This document shows, piece after piece, positions 28,045 to 36,771 of a stretch of 64,000 bases of DNA. A program made the translations under genes and the position numbers. Within the stretch, counting starts at the first letter, position 1, and each line of letters begins with the position of its first letter. The stretch comes from Rhodospirillaceae bacterium (GTDB lineage Bacteria; Pseudomonadota; Alphaproteobacteria; Rhodospirillales; Rhodospirillaceae). The notes beneath the pieces are model-generated. The model ran no database searches. It was not told where the DNA came from and saw only the letters and a program-made list of their open reading frames with translations. The stretch covers positions 62,001 to 126,000 of the forward strand of contig JAQWRV010000022.1 in NCBI GenBank assembly GCA_029243545.1, in the 5' to 3' direction.

Positions 28045-28063
28045 TGCAACAAAGGAATTTATT

Positions 28064-28531
28064 ATGTTTAAGCATCTACCGATTATTTTGTCTGCGCTCA
28101 TTTTCATGGGATCAACCGCCACGTTACAGGCACAAACCATTGCGGAAAGAACGGCCGCAAAAGATGCTATTTGGGCTAAGGAACTGGCCATATACAAAGC
28201 TCGCGCCGAAACCGGCCTCGACTATTACATTGCCAACGCCTCACCCAATTACATTGGCTGGCCACCCGGTATTCCTGCGCCTTCACCGCTGTCGCAGCTA
28301 AAAGAAAACCAAAATCGGATCACCATACCCAATGCAGAAAAGCTGGCGCTGGTCTTCGATGATCTTGCCATGCATGGCAATACGGCCGTCATTTACTACA
28401 ACACCCACCGCACCATGCTGCCGAACGGGACAGCCGTCGATCAGCGTTACCACATTTGTCATGTGTGGATTAAAGACGAAGACGGCGACTGGAAGATCAT
28501 GGGCGCAATGGGCCGCCTAGAAAGCGAGTAA
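28064..28531 (+). CDS. Exported NTF2/SnoaL-like protein, second copy
   Basis: The 155-residue protein starts at ATG 28064 with AAAGGA upstream, 19 nt after the beta-lactamase-fold gene. It has a signal peptide (LPIILSALIFMGSTATLQA|QT). Mature motifs IWAKELAIYKARAETGLDYYIANASPNYIGWPPG and CHVWIKDEDGDWKIMGAMGR parallel the paralogue at 24700-25218. The ending fits the DUF4440-type cone fold. The reading frame is open further upstream to 27926, inside the previous gene; that part is not coding in this frame. The function is unknown; pairing with a periplasmic hydrolase suggests handling of the released product. Confidence 0.65.
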   Translation: MFKHLPIILSALIFMGSTATLQAQTIAERTAAKDAIWAKELAIYKARAETGLDYYIANASPNYIGWPPGIPAPSPLSQLKENQNRITIPNAEKLALVFDDLAMHGNTAVIYYNTHRTMLPNGTAVDQRYHICHVWIKDEDGDWKIMGAMGRLESE

Positions 28532-28550
28532 GGCGAATAGAACATCTTCG

Positions 28551-29831
28551 TTATTGCGCGATTTCTTCCAGATCCAGTCCTGACTTGGTGTTCTCGAGAG
28601 ACATAATCGCCATCGCTGCAATAAGCATGAACGGAACTACGGCAAGTGTGAACGACCATTGCCAGCCAATGGTCTCAATGCCGTAGGCGACAAAAATCGG
28701 GAATGTCGCGTGACCTAGATTGAGGGCAAATGACCCGACCAGTCCGGCGGCCGTCGCCCGCACGCGAGTTGGAAACACCTCTGCCATAAACATGGAAAGC
28801 GCTGCTGCATTGCCATAAAAGAACGCCGCCATGATGCCAAACCAGAGCATGTCTTGGAACTGTGTCTCGGGCAGCCACATCAAGCCCAGCGTGGCCAGCG
28901 AACCAAGGATTGCCCACAACGCAAACGTATTCCTTCGGGTCATAACAAACTCTCCGACGAAAGCCACACCAATATAGCCAAGTATGCCAACGCCGTATGA
29001 CATGCCAACGATCTTGGTCGCCGTTTCGACAGAGTACCCACGAAATTCATTAAAGTAGGCCGGGAAGAAAAACGCGGTTCCCGCATAGGCGCCACCAAAG
29101 CAAAAGAATGCAATGAAAACCATAATGGATCGCTTACGAAGGTCTGGTGCAAATAGGTCCTTGATACGCTGAAAGAATGGCTCTTCTTGGACAGCACCAC
29201 CCTCTGCCAACTCAGCTTCACGTTTCGCCTTAGCTTCGGTGAAACGTTTGCTTTCGGGCAAATAGCGGACGATTATAAACGCAATGGGAATAACCAACAG
29301 AGCCGGAGCAAAAATATAGCGCCAGCCAAAGGCGGCAATGAGCGGTACAACAAACAAAGACGCGACAAACCAGCCGATGGGATATCCGCATTGAATGAGG
29401 GCCACCATCATGCCGCGATAACGCGCCGGCGCTGTTTCCGCCACAAAAGACGTAGTTATAGGTGCCAAGCCATTGCTGAGCCCAAAGGCGAACATACGAA
29501 GCAACGTCAGGCTCATAAGGCCGATAACAAAGGCGTGCAGCCCAACCAGCAACGCTGAAAAAGCCAGACAGAACAGAAACATTGTACGCCGGCCATAGCG
29601 GTCCGTCAGTGTACCGATGAGGGCTGACGTGAACGCGGCAAATACGAATGATATGGAAAGAATCCAACCAACGTCGCTGTAGCTGGCGCCAAACTCCTCT
29701 TGGATGCCAGGGACCGCATAACCGAACAGGGACTGGTCCATGCTGGTCAGGCTCCAGCCCAACAAGCACGTCAGAAACACAATCAACGGATATCCCCGAA
29801 CCTGGGACCAAAACGACTTATCGGCTGACAT
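28551..29831 (-). CDS. MFS transporter, aromatic acid/sugar-symporter-like
   Basis: The 426-residue protein has about 12 membrane segments. LTDRYGRRTMFLFCLAFS is the MFS loop 2-3 motif, ETAPARYRGMMVAL after helix 4 and VFPTRVRATAAGLVGS in the second half resemble the aromatic acid:H+ and metabolite symporter groups. A central cytoplasmic loop (about 190-225) is charged. GGAG lies 10 nt before ATG 29831. It is convergent with the NTF2-like gene and is followed upstream by the small 87-residue gene at 29872-30135 with a 40-nt gap, so the two may be co-transcribed. Uptake of an organic acid is likely but not shown. Confidence 0.8.
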   Translation of the reverse strand: MSADKSFWSQVRGYPLIVFLTCLLGWSLTSMDQSLFGYAVPGIQEEFGASYSDVGWILSISFVFAAFTSALIGTLTDRYGRRTMFLFCLAFSALLVGLHAFVIGLMSLTLLRMFAFGLSNGLAPITTSFVAETAPARYRGMMVALIQCGYPIGWFVASLFVVPLIAAFGWRYIFAPALLVIPIAFIIVRYLPESKRFTEAKAKREAELAEGGAVQEEPFFQRIKDLFAPDLRKRSIMVFIAFFCFGGAYAGTAFFFPAYFNEFRGYSVETATKIVGMSYGVGILGYIGVAFVGEFVMTRRNTFALWAILGSLATLGLMWLPETQFQDMLWFGIMAAFFYGNAAALSMFMAEVFPTRVRATAAGLVGSFALNLGHATFPIFVAYGIETIGWQWSFTLAVVPFMLIAAMAIMSLENTKSGLDLEEIAQ

Positions 29832-29871
29832 AAGGGGTAACTCCGAGAATCTGAAACGAATCTAACGTGTA

Positions 29872-30135
29872 TTAATCGACTTTGATTTTATCACTGACAA
29901 TTGGCGACATAACGTCCTCCACAAACGCATCACGGGCGGCGAGAATCTCTTTTTCCTCTTCCGGGGTCGGCTTAAAATCATCGAGATCGGCGCGGCTGAC
30001 CACACCTTTTTCATCAAGCTTTCTCTCAACGATCCCCAGGCGGTCTTTCAAGACATAGGTTTCGCGGGCCAAAGCAACCACGACCTTCATCACCCGGTCG
30101 ACCGCCGGGTCATCATCTAAGAAATAGTCTTTCGC
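29872..30135 (-). CDS. Small acidic helical protein, unknown function
   Basis: I start this 87-residue protein at ATG 30135, where GGGGAGAG sits just upstream; an earlier in-frame ATG at 30177 lacks a good site. The sequence (DRVMKVVVALARETYVLKDRLGIVERKLDEKGV) predicts a long helix or coiled coil, then an acidic tail rich in E and D. No signal peptide or membrane span is seen. It resembles small proteins of unknown role found beside catabolic genes, but I cannot name a family. It is divergent from the methyltransferase operon at 30374 and precedes the MFS gene on the same strand. Confidence 0.6.
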   Translation of the reverse strand, partial: AKDYFLDDDPAVDRVMKVVVALARETYVLKDRLGIVERKLDEKGVVSRADLDDFKPTPEEEKEILAARDAFVEDVMSPIVSDKIKVD

Positions 30136-30373
30136 CATGCTCTCCCCTTTTGGACTTTCCCCTTTTGACGCCTGCAATTGGCGCTTATCTCATTTGCATT
30201 GCCCTGTAGCCCAGCAGATTACTATGCCAAACCTCAAGAATGTAAGCAAAATGGCTTTTTCAGGGAGAATCCCTGGGTTAGACAACTTGCCAATTTGGCC
30301 GTTCCTGAATTTGCACTAGCCCGCCCCCCTAGATAAACTTTTCAATCTTCACCGGGTTGAAAGAGTGGCAATC

Positions 30374-31453
30374 ATGGAATTCCAATTCTCACGCACCAAA
30401 CAGGCTAAGTACGATTTTATCTCCGGCCTGATGGAGTACAACTCCACCGGCATCGGGCCCGGTATGGTCTCGTTTTACGAGGACAATAAGAAAAAGCTGG
30501 GATCTGATCCGTCTCTCTCAGACACTAAAGCTTTAATGGAAAAATCCACGGCCTACCGGTTTGGCGCGTTCTTTGAATATAACAACCACGCCATGATGTT
30601 TCAGACTGTGCTGGACATGCTAGAAAATCAGAAAGATGAAGTTATTGAATGGCTGGATACGTTCAATGAACCTGGCGCGTTAGGCAGCCTGACTTTGAAC
30701 CCAGAGATTCAGCCGCCGCGGTATTACAAGAACGTCGAAATACACACCCAGCCCGGCTGCTATCATGGAAGCGCCTTTGCCGGGATTATGTATCACTGGA
30801 TGATCGGCCCCTTCCTCTGTCATCGTGACGACAAGGACGAAATGGGCTGGGCGCTGGCCAACGGCATTCCCAAAGGTGATTACAAAACCATTGTTGATTT
30901 AGGGTGCGCCATTGGTAAGAGCACGCTGCCCTACTGTGATCTCTACCCAGACGCCAAAGTTTATGGCGTTGATTACGCAGCACCACAACTGAAATACGGA
31001 CATAAACTCGCCGAACAACGTGGCAAGGAAGTGCACTTTGTTCAGGCGCATGCTGAAGACATGCCGTTTGAGGATAATAGCGTCGATCTGGTCACAGCCA
31101 TCTGGCTGTATCATGAGGTCAACCGCAAAGCGATGGATGACATCGCCCGTGAAGCGCTGCGCATACTCAAGCCCGGCGGCCGGTTCGCGATTATGGAATC
31201 GCCGCCATTTAAGGTACTGACCGAGGACTATCACCCGCTTTCAGAGTTTCTCTTAGATTCCACTGGGCGGCGGATGGAAGATCCGTTCATACCGCTGTTC
31301 TTCTCGTTGGACCGCAAAGACATTTTAAATGGTGTCGGTTATGCGGATGTTCGTGAAGAACAGCTGCCGAACCACCTCACAGGGTGGAGTACCGATGTGA
31401 ACTATTTCTTTGGCGCTTATCCATGGTGGATGACCATCGGCGAGAAAGCCTAA
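30374..31453 (+). CDS. SAM-dependent methyltransferase with N-terminal extension, second copy
   Basis: The 359-residue protein has SAM motif I IVDLGCAIGKS at about 173-183, VYGVDYAAP in the next strand and LRILKPGGRFAIMES. About 170 residues precede it, including VEIHTQPGCYHGSAFAGIMYHW, which parallels the paralogue at 3050-4171. ATG 30374 has GAAAGAG upstream; GTG 30365 is an alternative. It is first in a three-gene operon with the CMD-like gene (22 nt on) and the M24 gene. The N-terminal part may be a substrate-specific lid or demethylase-like domain. The acceptor is unknown. The 30136-30373 region holds the divergent promoter and a 6-bp hairpin. Confidence 0.8.
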   Translation: MEFQFSRTKQAKYDFISGLMEYNSTGIGPGMVSFYEDNKKKLGSDPSLSDTKALMEKSTAYRFGAFFEYNNHAMMFQTVLDMLENQKDEVIEWLDTFNEPGALGSLTLNPEIQPPRYYKNVEIHTQPGCYHGSAFAGIMYHWMIGPFLCHRDDKDEMGWALANGIPKGDYKTIVDLGCAIGKSTLPYCDLYPDAKVYGVDYAAPQLKYGHKLAEQRGKEVHFVQAHAEDMPFEDNSVDLVTAIWLYHEVNRKAMDDIAREALRILKPGGRFAIMESPPFKVLTEDYHPLSEFLLDSTGRRMEDPFIPLFFSLDRKDILNGVGYADVREEQLPNHLTGWSTDVNYFFGAYPWWMTIGEKA

Positions 31454-31475
31454 CAACACAAAATTAGGGGGTAAC

Positions 31476-31865
31476 ATGGCAGATGATATGGAGGCGCGGT
31501 TTCGCGCCGTAACTCATAAATTATGGGGGCCTGAAGAGGGCGAAGGAATCTATCAGTGGATTGTGGCGACGCGCCCACCGGCCTTTCACGAAAAACTCAT
31601 CAACGTCATGGTGCCCATCTGGGAGATGGACAAGGTCGAACTTAAGACCAAGATCATGTGCGCCATTTCATTGTTTGTCGGCCTGCACCGGGACGAAGCG
31701 GAATTCTTCTTCAAGATGGCGGCCTACCACAATATTCCCCAGGAGGAAGTGGAAGAGATTCTTATGCTGACCGGGCTTGAGGCGGGGTTTCCGACTGCTG
31801 AAAAAGCCATCGTCACCATGAAAACTGTCTACGACGAGCATGCTGCTAAACAGGCGGCTAAATAG
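31476..31865 (+). CDS. Carboxymuconolactone-decarboxylase-like protein lacking CxxH
   Basis: The 129-residue all-helical protein contains DKVELKTKIMCAISLFVGLHRDEAEFFFKMA and NIPQEEVEEILMLTGLEAGFPTAEKA, the pattern of the CMD/AhpD fold. The redox CxxC or CxxH pair of AhpD-type members is missing, so a peroxidase role is unlikely and a CMD-type decarboxylase, lactonase or binding role is more plausible. AGGGGGT precedes ATG 31476. The stop codon TAG is followed directly by the ATG of the M24 gene, so the two are tightly coupled. It sits in the methyltransferase-CMD-M24 operon. Confidence 0.7.
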   Translation: MADDMEARFRAVTHKLWGPEEGEGIYQWIVATRPPAFHEKLINVMVPIWEMDKVELKTKIMCAISLFVGLHRDEAEFFFKMAAYHNIPQEEVEEILMLTGLEAGFPTAEKAIVTMKTVYDEHAAKQAAK

Positions 31866-33071
31866 ATGCTGCTGAACCGGGATCGCGCCAACGAAATTAT
31901 GGACCGCGAGGGCTTGGATGCTCTCATAGCAGTTACGCCCAACAATGTGGTGTACATGAGCGACTACGATACGGACTTTATTTACGACGTACCGTGGCTC
32001 GCCTGCGCCATTCTGCCACGCTCGCCTGACATCGCGCCCTGCCTCATTACTACTGAAATTGAGGCCGTCGTATTGCACGAACGACCCACATGGATGCCTG
32101 ACCTCCGCCTCTATTACTTCGGTATCTATGGGGGCGTACTCAAGGTCCATACCTTTGCCAAGGATGTCGAATTCACGAAAGAAGAACAAGCCATGCGTCG
32201 CATGGTCGACGATGTTGAGAAAAATCACTACGTCGGCGTATTCGAGACGGCCGTCAAGGCACTTCAAGACATGGGTCTCACCAAAGCCAAGCTGGGTTTT
32301 GACGACACAAGGTTCGCGGATGTTTTGGGCGAACCGCTTAAGGATGCGACCATCACCGACGCAACCAACCTGCTGTTCGAAATTCGCATGGTTAAGACTC
32401 CAGATGAAATTGAAATTCTCCGCACCTCAGCCCAAAAGAACGAAAAGGCCATGAAGAAAGCGTTTGCGGCCATTCATGAGGGCGGTACTTGGGGTGATGT
32501 CGTCATAGCTTATGAAGTGGGCGTGGCTGAACAAGGCGGGCGTGTGCTGGCGGCTTTCAATGGGGCCGGGCGAAAAAGTGCGGGTGCCGGACGAGTGTTT
32601 AAGGACTACCCGATCGCAAAAGGTGATCAAGTGTGTTTCGACAGCATGATGCGCTGGCGCCGCTATATGGGCGACTGCCAACGCACTGTCGTGCTTGGCG
32701 AGCCGTCAGAAAAGATGGAAACCTATTGGAAGGGTTTTAAGGCAGGTGCAGAAGCTTGCTATGGTTCTATGAGACCTGGATTGTCGACCGGAGACCTGCG
32801 AAATCAGGCTATCGAAACTGTTCGTAAAAACGGCTGCCCGCCATTCGAACTGGCGTTCATTCACGGCATTGGGCTGGACCACATTGAGGTACCGTTTATT
32901 GCGGGTGGAACACTTGGTGACTTCCCCATTGAAGAGAATATGGTCCTCAACATGGATTTTGAACTCCACGAAGTGGGCTGGGGCGGCATGTTCTTCGAGG
33001 AAAGCATGCTCATCACAAAGAATGGTGCGGAGCGACTTTACACCTTGCCCCGGGACCTCATCAGGCTGTAG
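31866..33071 (+). CDS. M24-family metallohydrolase, second copy
   Basis: The 401-residue protein has an N-terminal creatinase-like domain (GLDALIAVTPNNVVYMSDYDTD) and a C-terminal M24 domain. Likely metal ligands are the aspartates in FDSMMRWRRYMGD, the histidine in FIHGIGLDH and glutamates in FELHEVGWGGMFFEES. It is a paralogue of the protein at 25233-26528, which shares DFEL-like and EVGWG motifs. It starts immediately after the CMD-like gene's stop. Its last 11 bp overlap the convergent cupin gene. Peptidase, C-N hydrolase or lyase activity is possible; co-expression with a methyltransferase suggests a small-molecule substrate. Confidence 0.8.
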   Translation: MLLNRDRANEIMDREGLDALIAVTPNNVVYMSDYDTDFIYDVPWLACAILPRSPDIAPCLITTEIEAVVLHERPTWMPDLRLYYFGIYGGVLKVHTFAKDVEFTKEEQAMRRMVDDVEKNHYVGVFETAVKALQDMGLTKAKLGFDDTRFADVLGEPLKDATITDATNLLFEIRMVKTPDEIEILRTSAQKNEKAMKKAFAAIHEGGTWGDVVIAYEVGVAEQGGRVLAAFNGAGRKSAGAGRVFKDYPIAKGDQVCFDSMMRWRRYMGDCQRTVVLGEPSEKMETYWKGFKAGAEACYGSMRPGLSTGDLRNQAIETVRKNGCPPFELAFIHGIGLDHIEVPFIAGGTLGDFPIEENMVLNMDFELHEVGWGGMFFEESMLITKNGAERLYTLPRDLIRL

Positions 33072-33909
33072 CCGCCGTCAACGTATGGCCCGAACATAAA
33101 ACGGTGCAGCCCACATCGCTGAGCGGCTCATCGGGAAGCAAAAGCGGTGCGTCCGCCGACCACATCAGGAAATCGTCCTGCGCGAGCTTAAGCCCGGAGT
33201 CTCCGACGGTGACATTGAGATTGCCATTGACCACGTATAGCCATGGCTTAGCCGTTTGAGCAACTACGTCGTATGCGCTGATATCCGAGGGCTGCCAGTC
33301 CGTTGGAATGTGAACGAGGTCAACGGAATCAGCACCATAGTCAGCCTCACATAGACGTTTGATTTTCCAGGCGTCGGTATCAGGATGAGCCTGCCATGCC
33401 ATGTCTTCGGTTTGCGTAATCGTGCAGGGATTAAAGGCGTTGATTTCCACTTTGGCATCTTTGTCGAATGGAACCGTGATTGTCTCGTTCTCAAACTCTG
33501 GGTCTTTGATGCTCGAACCAGGGCCCGTGTTCCAATAGACAATGACAGCCCCGGCCTTTGAGCGAGGTTCAGGAAGCAGGCCATGAAGACTTCCAGGTGG
33601 GCGGTTCATGAAGATGCCGCGGTTGAAGACATAAAGGTCGCCGTCAAAGTCCTCGACGCTGTTGAACTCCCAATGGGGGAAATCGCCGTAGAGATGAAAG
33701 CCGCGTTCGACCACAGACTTGTGATAGTGGCGGTCGGGTTCACCGTCAAAAATATCCTCACCCCAATCCGGTGGAATGAACCACAGGCGTACCACTGCCT
33801 GAGTGGATTCATCAAAGTTGAGGACTTTCTGGCGAAAACCCGGGATGTCAGGGTCGTCTTCCCAGTCCATGGCGTGAGAGCGGACGTGGTGGAATGCTGG
33901 CTTGGCCAT
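33061..33909 (-). CDS. Double-cupin protein
   Basis: The 282-residue protein from ATG 33909 (GAGG 9 nt upstream) shows two beta-barrel halves: the first around DRHYHKSVVERGFHLYGDFPHWEF and NRPPGSLHG, the second around PWLYVVNGNLNVTVGD and LAQDDFLMWSAD. The first half keeps histidines able to bind a metal; the second looks degenerate. The frame is open upstream to 34035 but runs into the next gene. It is the last of a four-gene minus operon (SDR, monooxygenase-like, cupin, cupin) with 11 nt between the cupin genes. Possible roles are dioxygenase or isomerase on an aromatic or cyclic substrate; I cannot choose. Confidence 0.7.
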   Translation of the reverse strand: MAKPAFHHVRSHAMDWEDDPDIPGFRQKVLNFDESTQAVVRLWFIPPDWGEDIFDGEPDRHYHKSVVERGFHLYGDFPHWEFNSVEDFDGDLYVFNRGIFMNRPPGSLHGLLPEPRSKAGAVIVYWNTGPGSSIKDPEFENETITVPFDKDAKVEINAFNPCTITQTEDMAWQAHPDTDAWKIKRLCEADYGADSVDLVHIPTDWQPSDISAYDVVAQTAKPWLYVVNGNLNVTVGDSGLKLAQDDFLMWSADAPLLLPDEPLSDVGCTVLCSGHTLTAATA

Positions 33910-33920
33910 AACGCGGTGCC

Positions 33921-34778
33921 TCAGTAATTGGGTTCCCGGTCGTAGTTTACGCCGGCTTTGACATGCTTCTCGTATTGGGGCGGCAGAACGGGATTGTACT
34001 CCGGGTACCAATCGGGTGGATCGCCTTCGACCCATTCCGTCGCGAAAGGCCCGCCTTTACAGCGCACGATGTGCAAGGACCCACCCCACGACGCGAACGG
34101 ACCATGCTGAATGCCGGGCGGGCGCCAAAAATAGGCACCGTCACGGAAATTCCCGAGGGGGAAGCAGAGGTCGCCGAGGATGGAAAACTCTTCTTCCACG
34201 ACCGGATGCACCTCGCAAAGGTTAGTACTCCAGTGGGGCGCCATGCCGATCATCCAAGTGCGCTCGCCGGTATAGGGATCTTCATAAAGTGATTTATGGA
34301 AGGTGCCGGTCGGGTCCCAGTCGGGCGTGTCGAACTTCTCTCCCACATCGGTCATGGCTTCATGGGTGATGGTCTCGATATGCTCAACCAGGCGCTTGGG
34401 ATCAAAACCGTTGCCCGCTAAGTCAGACTGAATGGAATGAGGTTCTGACGAGAAAAACGACAGCGTCACGGCCCCCTTTTCACTCGACTGACTTGTGCGC
34501 AAGTAGCCCTGCGGCAAGTGAGCATAGTCGTGCTTGCGATAGAGATTGCCGTTGATCTCTATGGAGCCCTCGAGAACGAGAAACTCTTCATCACAATCCA
34601 GATGTTCAGGCTCTGTGCGGGACCATTCTGCAGGCCATTTCAGCATGGTCGAAGCGTCACCCGCTTCGTTATCAATGCTAAGAATGCGCATATCTAGCTC
34701 TGGGCGGGCGCCGCCATAGAGGCCTTTTGAGAACGGCAAGACTTGCGATTGGACGAATTCTACGTGATCCCGAGCCAT
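33921..34778 (-). CDS. Double-cupin protein (ChrR-like/DUF4437-like)
   Basis: The 285-residue protein has a first cupin half with HLDCDEEFLVLEGSIEINGNLY and DYAHLPQGYLRTS, and a second with EVHPVVEEEFSILGDLCFPL and FWRPPGIQHGPF. The G(X)5HXH-like and PxG motifs are recognisable and supply histidine and glutamate ligands for one metal per half. It is likely a homologue of its neighbour at 33061-33909, so the two could form a hetero-oligomer. It follows the flavin monooxygenase-like gene by 19 nt. Oxygenase or isomerase chemistry downstream of the monooxygenase is a reasonable inference. Confidence 0.7.
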   Translation of the reverse strand: MARDHVEFVQSQVLPFSKGLYGGARPELDMRILSIDNEAGDASTMLKWPAEWSRTEPEHLDCDEEFLVLEGSIEINGNLYRKHDYAHLPQGYLRTSQSSEKGAVTLSFFSSEPHSIQSDLAGNGFDPKRLVEHIETITHEAMTDVGEKFDTPDWDPTGTFHKSLYEDPYTGERTWMIGMAPHWSTNLCEVHPVVEEEFSILGDLCFPLGNFRDGAYFWRPPGIQHGPFASWGGSLHIVRCKGGPFATEWVEGDPPDWYPEYNPVLPPQYEKHVKAGVNYDREPNY

Positions 34779-34797
34779 AAACTGAATTCCTGGTTAC

Positions 34798-36051
34798 TTA
34801 ACTAATTAAAACTTTATCCAGATCAGCAGACGGTATTGCATCGTCTACTTTCGCGTCACCGGTTTGAAGGCCCAGCATGCGCTTCCCAATGGGCCCCATA
34901 CTGGCATCCCATTGAAGTCCGCCATGGGTTGAAATAGTCCGGCAATCGCGGAAATGACGCTGAACCGGATTGTTTCCCGTTTGCGCCGACACCCCCATCA
35001 TGCCCGACAGTCGTGTCACCGCTGCAAGACATTGCCGGGAGGCATGAGCTAAGTCACGGCGAATGGTCATAAGTGTTGTACCGGGGAGCTCCCGGCCTGC
35101 TTTACCTTCTTCATGCAGGTAGTCGCTGATGTTATCGACTATCAATGTAGCAGCCTGAATTTCTGCTGCTGATTCACCCACACGTATTTGTACCGGCACC
35201 TGTTCAGCAATGGATTCTTTGAACATCTGGCCAAGGCGCGTTTTGGTCAGCTCACAATACTGTTCTAAGGCTCCCAAAGCTGTACCCAACATGGGACCCG
35301 TAACGAGCGTAAAGAAATACGGTGAAAATTCGACGTTATAGATATAGCTGTCGTGTAGCACTGCGCCTGGCGGCTTCATCCCCGTTGCTTCTTCGGTAAG
35401 GATCGTCCGGTGCGCCGGAACGAATTGATCCACGACCTTGATGTCGTTACTGCCCGTGCCGCGTAGTCCTTCAGAATACCAAACATCGATCACTTCGTAT
35501 TCAGACGGCAGGATCATCGCCATGCGGAAGACTTGTGTCCGCCCGCTGTGGGGGTCGTCGTCTGACCCACCAACTTTGGCGGCGACAACCGCGCAGTCTG
35601 AATGGTTGATTCCGCTCGAAAACTTCCATTGCCCGTTGAGAATGTAGCCACCCTCTGTTTCCGTCATAGAACCGCCACCGGCAAACGCCGTGCCGATAAT
35701 GGCGTCGGGATTATCAGGCCAGAATTCTTCCTGACACTCTGGCGGGAAACGCGCCAACAGCCAGCTATGGCAATAGACGACTGACGCCACCCAAGAGGTC
35801 GAACCGCATCCTTTGCCAAGCTCTTTGGTGACATCTACATGGGCACCCCAATCCATCTCGAAGCCGCCGTAGCGTTTCGGCGTGAATATCTTGTGGATTC
35901 CCGCCGCTTTGAGATCAGCCACCGTTTCCGGCAATAGGGTCCGGTTCTCCTCCGTCGCTAACGCGCGTTCGCGGAGTGCCGGAATGAGATCACGGGCGGC
36001 CTGTGTAATTTCTTCTCGTGTCGGAATGTAACTTGGTGCTGAGCCATCCAC
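34798..36051 (-). CDS. Acyl-CoA-dehydrogenase-fold flavin monooxygenase (HsaA/group D-like)
   Basis: The 417-residue protein has the acyl-CoA dehydrogenase fold, with LLPETVADLKAAGIHKIFTPKRYGGFEMDW at the N-terminus and YILNGQWKFSSGINHSDCAVVAA in the middle barrel. This pattern is nearer to HsaA, DszC and p-hydroxyphenylacetate hydroxylase oxygenase components than to true dehydrogenases: the usual catalytic glutamate is not evident and HFRDCRTISTHGG follows the HsaA layout. Such oxygenases need a separate flavin reductase, and none is visible nearby. It sits between an SDR (15 nt before) and two cupins. Hydroxylation of a phenolic or cyclic substrate is inferred. Confidence 0.75.
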   Translation of the reverse strand: MDGSAPSYIPTREEITQAARDLIPALRERALATEENRTLLPETVADLKAAGIHKIFTPKRYGGFEMDWGAHVDVTKELGKGCGSTSWVASVVYCHSWLLARFPPECQEEFWPDNPDAIIGTAFAGGGSMTETEGGYILNGQWKFSSGINHSDCAVVAAKVGGSDDDPHSGRTQVFRMAMILPSEYEVIDVWYSEGLRGTGSNDIKVVDQFVPAHRTILTEEATGMKPPGAVLHDSYIYNVEFSPYFFTLVTGPMLGTALGALEQYCELTKTRLGQMFKESIAEQVPVQIRVGESAAEIQAATLIVDNISDYLHEEGKAGRELPGTTLMTIRRDLAHASRQCLAAVTRLSGMMGVSAQTGNNPVQRHFRDCRTISTHGGLQWDASMGPIGKRMLGLQTGDAKVDDAIPSADLDKVLIS

Positions 36052-36066
36052 GGCACCGCCCTCCCC

Positions 36067-36771
36067 TTACCAGGCTATCGTTTCGCCATTGTAGCGCTTA
36101 AAAGAGCCAGAGGTATCCATAGACAAATCGTCGATTTGTTTACGCATCCCGGAGACCGCATCATCAACTTCGACGGAAGCGCCGTCCGCCGAGAGGCCCA
36201 TATCTGTTTTGGCATGCCCTGGACAGAGACAAATCACAGCGATGTTTCGGTCCCGCAGCTGCTGGGCCATCAGTCGCATGGCTTTGTTTAGTGCTGCCTT
36301 GCTCGTCGCATAGGGATAGACAGGATAATCATTCATTTGAGACAGAGAACCGACCGTGCTGGAAACGGCTGAGATTTTCCCGTCACTACTTTTAGCAACG
36401 TTTTCCATGAAAGCTTCTGACACTTTCATTGGCCCAAATGTGTTCGTGCGCAACAAATTGGCCCAGGCGTCAAAGTCAAAACCCCCCAGCATTTGTGCCG
36501 AAAAGTCGTTGCTCGCGATCCCGGCATTGTTGATGAGCACATCAATGGTCTGACCAGCCATCTTTGCCGCCAGGCGGTCCACCGCCTCATGATCTGAAAC
36601 GTCCATATTCTCAACTGAAACGGACGGATTTTGCGCTGCCAAAACCTGGAGATCAGATGCTTGGCCTGGATTACGGCATGTGGCGACGACCTGCCACCCG
36701 TCAGCGGCGTAATGCTTAGCAAATTCAAGCCCCAGTCCACGACTAGCACCTGTTATAAAGACAGTCGGCAT
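36067..36771 (-). CDS. Short-chain dehydrogenase/reductase
   Basis: The 234-residue classical SDR has TGASRGLG at the nucleotide-binding turn (residues 7-14), NNAG at about 86-89, and the catalytic S and YxxxK in AVSSTVGS and YATSK. CRNP after the second strand suggests NADPH preference. It is the first gene of the minus operon with the group D-like monooxygenase and cupins, and is divergent from the FAD-linked oxidase at 36901; the 129-bp gap must hold both promoters. It should interconvert an alcohol and ketone in the same pathway. Confidence 0.85.
   Translation of the reverse strand: MPTVFITGASRGLGLEFAKHYAADGWQVVATCRNPGQASDLQVLAAQNPSVSVENMDVSDHEAVDRLAAKMAGQTIDVLINNAGIASNDFSAQMLGGFDFDAWANLLRTNTFGPMKVSEAFMENVAKSSDGKISAVSSTVGSLSQMNDYPVYPYATSKAALNKAMRLMAQQLRDRNIAVICLCPGHAKTDMGLSADGASVEVDDAVSGMRKQIDDLSMDTSGSFKRYNGETIAW

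Noticed and set aside
30261-30275. Hairpin CAGGGA-GAA-TCCCTG before the second methyltransferase
   Set aside because: Six-bp stem with no T-run; likely chance.
25233-33071. M24 proteins as DddP-type DMSP lyases
   Set aside because: Fold and metal ligands are shared by the whole M24 family; no DddP-specific motif could be confirmed.
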